Below are positions 1 through 6,870 of a stretch of 44,770 nt of DNA, one piece after another; the first letter of the stretch is position 1, and every line of letters starts with the position of its first letter. This stretch comes from Ignavibacteriales bacterium (lineage in GTDB: Bacteria > Bacteroidota > Ignavibacteria > UBA10030), in contig JACPSI010000076.1 in NCBI GenBank assembly GCA_016193365.1, positions 1-44,770 on the forward strand, in the 5' to 3' direction. The position numbers and the translations under genes are program-made. The notes below the pieces were generated by a model. That model had not been told where the DNA came from, made no database searches, and worked only from the letters and a program-made list of their open reading frames with translations.

Positions 1-2241
1 ATATCTTCCCGTCGGCCGCTGCACGTTGCTTTGCTTGACGTTCTCCCCGAGGGCAAACTTCACGCCGGGTGGAGCCCCTTGAATAAGCAAATCATCCAGT
101 AATGATCCCCATCGCCATTTCACTACTGCATTCTGACCGCCGATGGGATTTGCTGAACCGTGCAGGATATTTGCCGCCGTCGTCCCCCCCGCCAACTGAC
201 GGTAAATCCAGATATCATCGCTCTCGAGAACATCTTCTATCCGTGTTTCGCAAGTAATAGCCTGACTTCCCTCATTGATGCTCGCCGCCGCTGTATGAGA
301 ATGACAGTCGATCATTCCGGGAGTCACGTGTTTACCCGACGCATCGATAACAACGGCATTGGTCGGGGCAGTAAGATTCTTGCCGATTTGTGTAATGCTT
401 CCCTGCCGGACGATCATATCCGCATTCTCAAGCCTTCCTTGCTTTCCCTGTGTCCAGATCGTGGCGTTCCTGACAAACAATAACTGAGGCTGATCCGGAG
501 GCTTTAATCTGCCGTATTCCCCGGGTGGAGAAACTTCCGGGAACGACGCCATTTTTACTTCTTTGGGCTTTGTGGTGTCAGGTTCTGCCCACGGAGGTTC
601 CTTTCGTGTTGCATGCCAGGAGAATGAAGCACCGTCAGGCCTGTTGCCAACACCATAGACTTCTGTCGAGCTGACTGTTCCCGACATGGTCATCGTTCCC
701 TGCCAGCCGATGGAGTCTGTGGCCATCGTAAACGCAACCCTTCCTGCAGAGTAAGAAACAGAGGCCAGACGAAGGTTCTTTCCCCTCCACCGGATTTCTC
801 CCGTGGGCTTATCCATTTCACCGCGCAGCGTCAGCATTCCCGATTGCTCTGGATCCGCCGAAACGTTGAGGTCCCACGTGCCACGTACGTCGGCTAGAGG
901 CGATGCTTTTACCTCATACGGTTTTCCGTCAATCCACAACTCACGAATTTTTGTTTTCTCCGAAAACACATCACCGTCGGTGACGACGAAATTTGCCGTC
1001 CTGCCGCGCTCCAATGTCCCAAATTGGTTTTCAACACCGAGCCACTTTGCCGGCGTCGTCGTTAAGGCCGCCAACGCTGCCTCCGGCTTTAACCCGCGTT
1101 CCACCGCTTTTCGAACCTGGGCCAGAAACGTGCCTGCGTCTTTCAACTGAGCAGAACTCAGCGCAATCGGAACGCCCGCTTTTTCCAGCCGTCCGGCGTT
1201 CTCCGGAGCCGCATCCCAGTGCCGCAGGTCTTCCAGCGAGACATTCAACGCTTCTTCGGGAACTTCAACGCTCGGGGTTTCTGGAAAATTCAACGTTACG
1301 ATGACAGGAATCTTTGTCGCTTTCACCGCATCGAGCCGCCTGTATTCTTCGCCGCTGCCGCGAATCCACATGTTGAGGCCAAATTCTTTTGCTATCTTTG
1401 CCTGCCGGAAAAAATTCAAATCGTTCGTCGCGTCCATCACAACGGGTTGCCGGCGCTGTAACGCATCGGCAAGTGCAGTTAAGGCGTTGTTTGCTTCAGG
1501 CCGTTTTTGATTTGAGTTCCTGTTGTACGAATCCCATGCTTTTCGATACCAGTCGGCGTCATTCCACGATTGACGGATGAAAGCGATCAAACCCATCAGT
1601 GAATTGGGATAGGGACTTCCAAAGCCCTGGCCCGTTTCAAAGGAAACTGTTTGAGCAACGCGTCTCTTTACGACGAGGTCGCTCGCCGCACCTTCTCCGA
1701 GGTTCACAAGTGCGCTCTGGCCTCGGAAGATTCCACGCTGTGGTGTTGCCAGCACGAGCGCGAACCCTTGAGAACGAAGCTTCTCCGCGGCTTTCTCGTC
1801 GAACTGGAATTCCTCCGACGCATCAAACTCGGCTTTCATCCGGGGATTCCAGTGAGCCGCTCCTTTGGGCCGCTCCTGTTGCTGCGGTTGTTGCTGTTGC
1901 CCGAACGGCCCTCCACCCGCTGCCGGCTCGGGTGCTTTCGGTAATCCGTACTCCGACGAAAGGTCGATGAAGCCCGGGTACAACGTTAAGCCTTCCATAT
2001 TCCACACCCGTGCATCCGCAGGAATACTGATGTTCTCTCCGACCGTCTCAACGGTTCTGTTACGAACGACGAGTGTTCCTTTTGCGATCACTCTCCCGGG
2101 TGCAACAACAATTCGGGCATTCGTAAACGCATGCACAGCGGGAGTATTATCCCTCATGCCGGCTACGGGTGTAGTTTGTGCAAAGGCACATGCGGAAATG
2201 AGAAAAAAGGGAACAATCACGACGACCCAACGTGTAGTCAT
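1..2241 (-). CDS. Secreted two-domain amidohydrolase (3' end cut by window edge)
   Basis: Read on the minus strand from an ATG at 2241 and open to the window edge (747 codons). A GGAGG lies 5 nt upstream of the start. The N-terminus is a signal peptide ending near AFA-Q; an ISAC lipobox at about residue 18 makes lipoprotein processing an alternative. Residues about 30-400 resemble an amidohydrolase composite domain but the usual GFID-H-x-H metal motif reads GFIDLSSEYG, so this half lacks the metal ligands. A beta-rich linker follows. From about residue 585 a second domain begins, with GMIDCHSH (His647, His649), the normal metal-binding motif of imidazolonepropionase-like amidohydrolases. Substrate cannot be told; fused periplasmic amidohydrolases of about 1000 residues are common in FCB bacteria. 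It is the only gene with a minus-strand neighbour, the Sel1 protein 140 nt upstream. Confidence 0.88.
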   Translation of the reverse strand, partial: MTTRWVVVIVPFFLISACAFAQTTPVAGMRDNTPAVHAFTNARIVVAPGRVIAKGTLVVRNRTVETVGENISIPADARVWNMEGLTLYPGFIDLSSEYGLPKAPEPAAGGGPFGQQQQPQQQERPKGAAHWNPRMKAEFDASEEFQFDEKAAEKLRSQGFALVLATPQRGIFRGQSALVNLGEGAASDLVVKRRVAQTVSFETGQGFGSPYPNSLMGLIAFIRQSWNDADWYRKAWDSYNRNSNQKRPEANNALTALADALQRRQPVVMDATNDLNFFRQAKIAKEFGLNMWIRGSGEEYRRLDAVKATKIPVIVTLNFPETPSVEVPEEALNVSLEDLRHWDAAPENAGRLEKAGVPIALSSAQLKDAGTFLAQVRKAVERGLKPEAALAALTTTPAKWLGVENQFGTLERGRTANFVVTDGDVFSEKTKIRELWIDGKPYEVKASPLADVRGTWDLNVSADPEQSGMLTLRGEMDKPTGEIRWRGKNLRLASVSYSAGRVAFTMATDSIGWQGTMTMSGTVSSTEVYGVGNRPDGASFSWHATRKEPPWAEPDTTKPKEVKMASFPEVSPPGEYGRLKPPDQPQLLFVRNATIWTQGKQGRLENADMIVRQGSITQIGKNLTAPTNAVVIDASGKHVTPGMIDCHSHTAAASINEGSQAITCETRIEDVLESDDIWIYRQLAGGTTAANILHGSANPIGGQNAVVKWRWGSLLDDLLIQGAPPGVKFALGENVKQSNVQRPTGRY

Positions 2242-2306
2242 GAGAACCTCCAGGATTATGTTAACCGATTTGACCCGACTGCTACGACAGGCTGCCAAAA
2301 AAGAAG

Positions 2307-2326
2307 TGCCTGCCTTCCGGTAGGCA
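2307..2326. repeat. Short CCTGCC/GGTAGGCA palindrome
   Basis: Arms TGCCTGCC and GGTAGGCA pair at 7 of 8 positions around a TTCC loop in the 140-nt gap between the two minus-strand genes. The same palindrome type, with longer loops, recurs at 22122-22142, 27232-27270 and 28177-28215. The rest of the gap shows nothing except the SD of the amidohydrolase. Confidence 0.5.
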
Positions 2327-2381
2327 AGTGGTGGATAAACGATGGAAGGTGGGAAAAGTTTCAGCGTAAGGCAAGAGCAAA

Positions 2382-3923
2382 TTATTCCATCATTTCAAAC
2401 TCTGGTTCCTTCGGCCTGATGTCATCATGCATGCGACGGAGAGCCTGGTAGGCGTTGTCACTTCCGCGTTTCGAAGCATCGCGGTACAATCGCGACGCCT
2501 CCCCTCTGTTTTGGGCCATGCCGATTCCCTTTTCATGGCAATAACCTAAACCCACCTGCGCAAGGATAGAGCCTTCTTCATAAGCCCGGCGCAGAATTTC
2601 GAGGTTGCTGCCAAGATGTTCACCGCGCGCAATGGCGAGTGTCGCAAGTCTTAATCGCGCCTCGCGATTTCCCCGACGTACGGCTTTTTCAAAGTGATCT
2701 TCGGACTTGGCGCGATCCTGCTTGACCCAGCGCCCGGATTGATAACACATGCCAAGCTCAATCATCGCTTCCGTATTTCCGCTTTCCGCCGCAGACTCAA
2801 GCAAATGAACGGCCTGTTCTCCGCTTAGTCGGCGCTCGATTTGAGCCGCTACCAAACCCGCCCATACAACCCGGGCTTCCGGGTCACCCGCTTTCGACTT
2901 CCGATCCAGACCCTCGGCAAAGCTCTTTTCATTGGTAACATTCCAAAGAAATTCATATGCGCGCGGTGATTCCAGTCGGAGCGCGCGAAGATAATAGGAT
3001 GCTGCTTTGAAAGGGTCTCGCTCAACGTCAACGCCCCGCTCGTAGAGCCGGCCGAGCAACGTCAACGCCTCCGGACTTCCCCCTTCCGCCTCATTCTCGA
3101 GAGCTGTGAATACTACCGATCGATTATTGACCTGCGAATTCTTGTTTTCAGAAAGAACTATCGAAGAAGTGAATGCCCTGTGATATGACGTATCGATAAC
3201 GGCTTTCAGCGACGGGCTTGCTTCCCGAAAAACATCGCCGACCAGCGTCGAATCATTCGCCTGCCAGGAGGTATCAATATCGAAATCCAGGAAAATAGGC
3301 CGGAACTTGCGGGCTGTGCTGTCCCCTGGAGATCGCCGTCCTTTTTTCTCCTGAAGTGTATCTCCCTGTATACCTCGCTTTTCAAATTCATGGAATACTT
3401 TTTTCGCGGGTTCGAAGTTGTTTTCGGCAGCTTGTTTGATCAACACATAAGCCCTCGACCAATCTCTCGGTACAATCAAATCCTCGGTGAGGAGCAATCC
3501 CTGTACATACTGCGCGTCGGACATGTTTCTTCCGGCGGCGTGTTTGAAGTTTTTGTACGCCTCAAACGGGTTCCACCCAACGCCGACGCCGTTGAGAAGA
3601 AGAATTCCCAGATTGTACCGCGCCAGGAGAAAATCCTGCCCCGCGGACTTCTGGATCCAGTACGCTCCTTTCAATGTATCCTGCAAGAATCCGGTTCCCA
3701 TAAGGTAGCGGAGGCCCAACTCGTGCTGTGCTGCGGCGTCGCCGCCGTTGGCTTTCTGCACAAGCTCGAAGCCCTCCCGCAGCTGGTAGTCGAGGTTCGA
3801 TTGCTTGATCATCGACTGAACGCTTGAAGGAGCGGGGGCGGTTTTTCTCTGCGCCTCGGCGATGTTGAACAACAAGCCGGACAGCAAAAGAATTACAGTT
3901 ATTGAAGGCTTGACGGAATGCAT
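2382..3923 (-). CDS. Secreted Sel1-repeat (SLR) protein
   Basis: 513 residues starting with a signal peptide (hydrophobic VILLLSGLLF, then AEA-Q, about residues 1-25). Alpha-solenoid Sel1-like repeats follow, recognisable by AxxxLGxxYxxGxGVxxDxxxAxxYxxxAAxxG-type spacing: about residues 60-175, again about 280-345, and at least three more from about 385 to 500. A low-similarity linker separates the first two blocks. Sel1 proteins are scaffolds for protein-protein contacts; the signal peptide places this one in the periplasm or envelope. It is probably transcribed separately from the amidohydrolase downstream. The start codon lies only 30 nt from the divergent transposase start at 3954, so the two share a very short divergent region. 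Partner and exact role unknown. Confidence 0.85.
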   Translation of the reverse strand: MHSVKPSITVILLLSGLLFNIAEAQRKTAPAPSSVQSMIKQSNLDYQLREGFELVQKANGGDAAAQHELGLRYLMGTGFLQDTLKGAYWIQKSAGQDFLLARYNLGILLLNGVGVGWNPFEAYKNFKHAAGRNMSDAQYVQGLLLTEDLIVPRDWSRAYVLIKQAAENNFEPAKKVFHEFEKRGIQGDTLQEKKGRRSPGDSTARKFRPIFLDFDIDTSWQANDSTLVGDVFREASPSLKAVIDTSYHRAFTSSIVLSENKNSQVNNRSVVFTALENEAEGGSPEALTLLGRLYERGVDVERDPFKAASYYLRALRLESPRAYEFLWNVTNEKSFAEGLDRKSKAGDPEARVVWAGLVAAQIERRLSGEQAVHLLESAAESGNTEAMIELGMCYQSGRWVKQDRAKSEDHFEKAVRRGNREARLRLATLAIARGEHLGSNLEILRRAYEEGSILAQVGLGYCHEKGIGMAQNRGEASRLYRDASKRGSDNAYQALRRMHDDIRPKEPEFEMME

Positions 3924-3953
3924 TTGCTTCGTTTTTTCATTTTATTGATCACA

Positions 3954-4568
3954 ATGTCCGAAGATTTCTACTACCGGCGTCTCCCACATTTTCAACCGTT
4001 CGATGCAACCTTCTTTGTCACATTTCGGTTGAAGGATTCACTTCCGAGCGAAGTATTGTTGGAGCTCCAAGAGCTGCGGGAAACCGAAAAACAAACGCTC
4101 GAGAACCTCAAAACGAAGCCGACTGAATCAAAGAACCTCCGAGAACTTCAGTACAGATACTTTGGACGATTTGACGATTACCTTGACCGAGTTTCTACGG
4201 GCCCATTCTGGCTTAAAGATCCGGTAATAGCTGAAATCGTTGCCGAAGCAATTCATTTTCGAAATTCAAAAATGTACGACCTTCTTGCCTTTTGTGTTAT
4301 GCCAAATCATGTCCATTTGATATTCGAGCCAATATATCAAACAGAAGATGGCAATGTAGGGCGACGAGGCTCGTCGCCCTACATTGTTACGAATATTCTC
4401 GAAAATCTTAAATGGTTTACTGCATTCAAAGCCAATCAAGTACTCAGCCGTTCGGGGGCTTTTTGGCAGCACGAAAGCTACGACCACGTTATTCGCGAAA
4501 ACGAGCTGGAAAACCTAGTTCGCTATGTCATCGATAATCCCGTCAAGGCCGGCCTTGTCAAACACTGA
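3954..4568 (+). CDS. REP-associated tyrosine transposase (RAYT), C-terminus cut by a TGA
   Basis: Y1-transposase family protein of the REP-associated type, which nicks single-stranded REP hairpins with a catalytic tyrosine. Seen: an N-terminal YYRRLPHFQPFDATFFVTFRL block, the HUH-type motif MPNHVHLIF, and the tyrosine region SYDHVIRENELENLVRYV. I start it at the ATG at 3954 because the ATG at 3918 overlaps the divergent Sel1 gene and adds a non-family leader. The stop is a TGA after ...GLVKH, but the same frame continues as RDWKWTYVKNDL... to a TAG at 4623-4625, which is the usual family ending. So a Trp codon probably mutated to TGA, removing about 18 residues. The gene also contains a perfect 35-bp palindrome (4352-4386) that adds the stretch NVGRRGSSPYIV. 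Activity uncertain. Confidence 0.85.
   Translation: MSEDFYYRRLPHFQPFDATFFVTFRLKDSLPSEVLLELQELRETEKQTLENLKTKPTESKNLRELQYRYFGRFDDYLDRVSTGPFWLKDPVIAEIVAEAIHFRNSKMYDLLAFCVMPNHVHLIFEPIYQTEDGNVGRRGSSPYIVTNILENLKWFTAFKANQVLSRSGAFWQHESYDHVIRENELENLVRYVIDNPVKAGLVKH
4352..4386. repeat. Perfect 35-bp palindrome inside the RAYT gene
   Basis: Two 17-nt arms (left arm CAATGTAGGGCGACGAG) are exact reverse complements around a single G. The palindrome lies in frame in the transposase gene, between the HUH motif and the tyrosine helix. Its outer TGTAGGG...CCCTACA matches the palindrome at 19690-19725, suggesting a common mobile hairpin family that may be a substrate of such transposases. Confidence 0.85.
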
Positions 4569-4640
4569 CGCGACTGGAAATGGACATACGTGAAGAACGA
4601 CCTCGTTAACGAATTCGAGCTGTAGATCATCCACGCTTCT

Positions 4641-5411
4641 ATGAATCTCGCCTTTCACTCATACGGCAAAGGCCGCCCGTTCCTCATCCTTCACGGCCTC
4701 CTCGGGTCATCCGACAACTGGCATACATTGAGCAAGAAATTTGGAGATCACTTTCATGTGTTCACGATTGATGCGCGTAATCACGGAAAATCGCCACACA
4801 GCGACGAATTCTCGTACGACGCCATGGCTCAAGATATAAAAGAATTCCTGCAACAGCATGGCCTTACGTCTGTTTCGCTCCTCGGTCATTCGATGGGCGG
4901 AAAAACAGCTATGACATTCGCCCTGAAACACCAGGACCTCGTGGAGCGTCTTGTAGTCGTGGATATCGCACCCCGTAATTACGGCTCTGAGCACGACTAC
5001 ATCTTTGACGCAATGTATGGCTTAAAGTTGAAGGAATTTCAGAACCGCAAACAAATCGACGAATCGCTGGCAAAAAGCATACCGGCGTTTTCCGCCAGAC
5101 AATTCCTCATGAAAAACCTCGCTCGTGATCAATCAGGCTCGTTCGTTTGGAAAATGAACCTCGACGGTATTCACAAGAACTATTCCGAACTCAACAAAGC
5201 AATCGAGAGCAACACGCCGTTCAGGAAACCCGCGCTCTTTATAAGAGGCGGCCAATCAACCTACATTGCCGATAGCGACATCGACGGAATGAAACGACTA
5301 TTTCCGCGTGCAACGATGGTCACCATTCGGGACGCGGGCCATTGGGTTCACGCCGACGCCCCGGACGAATTTGGTCGGGTTGTGCTGGATTTTCTCCTAA
5401 CCTTGCGGTAG
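4641..5411 (+). CDS. Alpha/beta-hydrolase (YbfF-like esterase)
   Basis: 256 residues covering a complete single-domain alpha/beta-hydrolase fold. Seen: the HGLLGSSDNW oxyanion loop (about residues 18-27), DARNHGKS (about 45-52), the nucleophile elbow GHSMGG (Ser about 84), and GHWVHAD with the catalytic His near the C-terminus. This motif set is typical of the YbfF-type esterases that cleave short-chain acyl esters or thioesters in the cytoplasm; no signal peptide is present. The true substrate is unknown. No strong SD is visible. The stop codon TAG at 5409-5411 is provided by the first REP element, and a copy of the last bases of the gene is repeated three times downstream with the REPs. It is flanked by two RAYT genes. 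Confidence 0.88.
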   Translation: MNLAFHSYGKGRPFLILHGLLGSSDNWHTLSKKFGDHFHVFTIDARNHGKSPHSDEFSYDAMAQDIKEFLQQHGLTSVSLLGHSMGGKTAMTFALKHQDLVERLVVVDIAPRNYGSEHDYIFDAMYGLKLKEFQNRKQIDESLAKSIPAFSARQFLMKNLARDQSGSFVWKMNLDGIHKNYSELNKAIESNTPFRKPALFIRGGQSTYIADSDIDGMKRLFPRATMVTIRDAGHWVHADAPDEFGRVVLDFLLTLR

Positions 5412-5479
5412 CCGCAAGCTTTAGCTTGCGCTTGGGCGCCTCATTAGCATTGGGCGCAGACATAAAGTCTGCGGCTACC
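5407..5479. repeat. REP/BIME element A
   Basis: Starts GGTAGCCGC and ends GCGGCTACC, which pair with each other. Inside are two hairpins: GCAAGC-TTTA-GCTTGC and GCAGAC-ATAAA-GTCTGC. The result is a three-way, clover-like fold of 73 nt. Followed by a tail CGAGATT and by a copy of the hydrolase gene end. This copy overlaps the stop codon of the hydrolase. Confidence 0.85.
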
Positions 5480-5513
5480 ACGAGATTCCCGCTGGATTTT
5501 CTCCCAAACCAGC

Positions 5514-5582
5514 GGTAGCCGCAACCTTCAGGTTGCGCATGCGCGCCCATTAGCTATGCGCAGACGTAAGTCTGCGGCTACC
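5514..5582. repeat. REP/BIME element B
   Basis: Second copy, 69 nt, same architecture: outer GGTAGCCGC/GCGGCTACC, hairpins GCAACC-TTCA-GGTTGC and GCAGAC-GTAA-GTCTGC. The first hairpin differs from copy A by paired changes (AAGC/GCTT to AACC/GGTT), so pairing is kept. Lies 53 nt upstream of the second RAYT gene; copies A and B form a tandem 107-nt repeat. Confidence 0.85.
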
Positions 5583-5635
5583 GCGAGATATCTGTTACCT
5601 CATTTCGTTTCTTATGGTAGAGGGGGAAACAATGC

Positions 5636-6118
5636 ATGCGCCCAGTTCGCGAAAAATCTCATAGACTCCGACCAGAACTCTACAGGGGAACGTGCGTCGT
5701 CTCAATCACGATTTGTCTAAAACCCCGCATTAGTTTCTTTGTAACCGAAAAACTCTTCCGATTGTTCGAAAATGTGCTTTTAACGGAATTGGCAAACTTC
5801 CGCTGTTCTTCGGATGTGTACCTTTTTATGCCAGACCATGGCCACGTCATAATACGTGGTCTCGATGAGTCATCCGACACGTTGAAACCGCTCAGAGCGT
5901 TCAAACAAAAGACCGGCTTTGCGATGCGATCACTTCGAGCACCAGTAAAATGGCAAAAAGATTTTTATGACCATATCATAAGAGAGGACGAAAGCGTGGA
6001 TAAACACATCCGATACATTCTTGAGAATCCTGTGAGAAAAGGATTGGTCAATGATTGGAGGTTATACCCCTTCAAAGGATCAACGACCCTAGATTTGGAC
6101 AATTGGGTTGATTGGTAG
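5636..6118 (+). CDS. REP-associated tyrosine transposase (RAYT), second type
   Basis: 160 residues, full length for a compact RAYT. Seen: the HUH-type motif MPDHGHVII at about residues 64-72, an amphipathic helix with KQKTGFAMR, and the catalytic tyrosine context FYDHIIREDESVDKHIRYI followed by NPVRKGLVNDW. Family function: single-strand endonuclease/transferase acting on REP hairpins, responsible for REP spread. AGAGGGGG about 9 nt upstream gives a good ribosome site; an overlapping ATG at 5632 opens only a short frame. Copies A and B of the REP lie just upstream and a half copy plus copy D just downstream, the classic layout of a RAYT with its own substrates. Sequence is clearly different from the RAYT at 3954, so the two are different subfamilies. 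Confidence 0.88.
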   Translation: MRPVREKSHRLRPELYRGTCVVSITICLKPRISFFVTEKLFRLFENVLLTELANFRCSSDVYLFMPDHGHVIIRGLDESSDTLKPLRAFKQKTGFAMRSLRAPVKWQKDFYDHIIREDESVDKHIRYILENPVRKGLVNDWRLYPFKGSTTLDLDNWVDW

Positions 6119-6130
6119 AAATATCCATGG

Positions 6131-6155
6131 CGCAGACTAAAGTCTGCGTCCACCA
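6131..6155. repeat. Half REP element C
   Basis: Only the second hairpin of the REP (GCAGACT-AA-AGTCTGC) and the CACGAGATT tail remain. It sits 13 nt after the RAYT stop codon. The GTCCACC end is a degenerate form of GGCTACC. Confidence 0.7.
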
Positions 6156-6200
6156 CGAGATTTATTTGCGAAGTTCGCAGGATTTTCTTCCAATCTCAGT

Positions 6201-6273
6201 GGTAGCCGCAACCTTTAGGTTGCGCATTAGCGCCCCGTTTAGCCATGACGCAGACATAAAGTCTGCGGCTACC
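6201..6273. repeat. REP/BIME element D
   Basis: Complete 73-nt copy with hairpins GCAACC-TTTA-GGTTGC and GCAGAC-ATAAA-GTCTGC inside GGTAGCCGC/GCGGCTACC. It is followed by GCGAGATTATTTGCGAAG and another copy of the hydrolase gene 3' end (GCTGGATTTTCTCCCAAACC). With A-C it fills the 5412-6358 gap around the RAYT. Confidence 0.85.
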
Positions 6274-6358
6274 GCGAGATTATTTGCGAAGTTTGCTGGA
6301 TTTTCTCCCAAACCAATCATAGATTCCCCATCACTTCACCATCTCAAAGGTCATCCAC

Positions 6359-6643
6359 ATGGTCTCCGCCGTTGTTCTACTCACCGTTGAACGGAATAAA
6401 ATTAACAGCGTTGCAGGAAAACTTGCCGACATGCGCGGCGTCAGCGAAGTGTACTCTGTCGCAGGCCGGTACGACCTGGTCGCCGTTATCCGCGTGCGCA
6501 ACAATGAGGACCTCTCTTCCGTCGTTACGGAGCATATCCGGAGCCTCGAAGGAATTACCTCGTCCGAAACATTGATTTCCTTCCGCGTGTTCTCGCGCCA
6601 CGACCTGGACCGCATGTTTTCCATCGGGATGGAAAAGAAATAA
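6359..6643 (+). CDS. Stand-alone Lrp/AsnC ligand-binding (RAM) domain protein
   Basis: 94 residues corresponding to the effector half of Lrp/AsnC regulators: AVVLLTVERNKINSVAGKL, then VSEVYSVAGRYDLVAVIRV, then SLEGITSSETLISFRVF, the beta-alpha-beta-beta-alpha-beta pattern of the RAM fold. The helix-turn-helix half is absent, so it does not bind DNA alone; such proteins form oligomers that bind amino acids and may regulate partner proteins or full-length Lrp homologues. Length agrees with the stand-alone family. Seventeen nt separate it from a tiny membrane protein gene, and the two may be co-transcribed. No ligand can be named. Confidence 0.85.
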   Translation: MVSAVVLLTVERNKINSVAGKLADMRGVSEVYSVAGRYDLVAVIRVRNNEDLSSVVTEHIRSLEGITSSETLISFRVFSRHDLDRMFSIGMEKK

Positions 6644-6660
6644 CACTCAAGGAGCCCCCC

Positions 6661-6825
6661 ATGCAAAACGTCGTCATCAAGAAAGAATTCGTACGCTCCG
6701 GCATTACGTTTGGCTCTGCGTTGGCGATCACCATTTCGTGGTCGGCACATCACTCAATTCTCTGGGCAATCATCCACGGCCTCTTCTCGTGGCTGTACGT
6801 CCTGTATTACGCACTGACGCGTTAG
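6661..6825 (+). CDS. 54-residue membrane protein
   Basis: A short reading frame starting at an ATG 7 nt after AAGGAG, ending TAG at 6823-6825. The protein begins MQNVVIKKEFVRSG, a cationic start, followed by a hydrophobic run from about residue 15 to 50 (GSALAITISW, then HSILWAIIHGLFSWLYVLYY) that could form one or two membrane helices. I recall similar 50-residue proteins of unknown function with an IKKEFVRSG start and a WAIIHG segment in many bacteria, but cannot confirm it here. It lies between the RAM-domain protein and the M14 peptidase with short gaps. Confidence 0.7.
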   Translation: MQNVVIKKEFVRSGITFGSALAITISWSAHHSILWAIIHGLFSWLYVLYYALTR

Positions 6826-6870
6826 TCCCATTTTTATCTTTCCACCACCACTTTTCTGGAGGACTTCCAA

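Noticed and set aside
803-2451. Plus-strand frames of 60-150 codons opposite the amidohydrolase
   Set aside because: Antisense to a continuous 747-codon minus-strand gene with signal peptide, SD and HxH motif.
4566-4568. TGA read as tryptophan
   Set aside because: Several intact genes in the window end in TGA with overlapping starts (for example 14266, 40993, 41622), so the code is standard.
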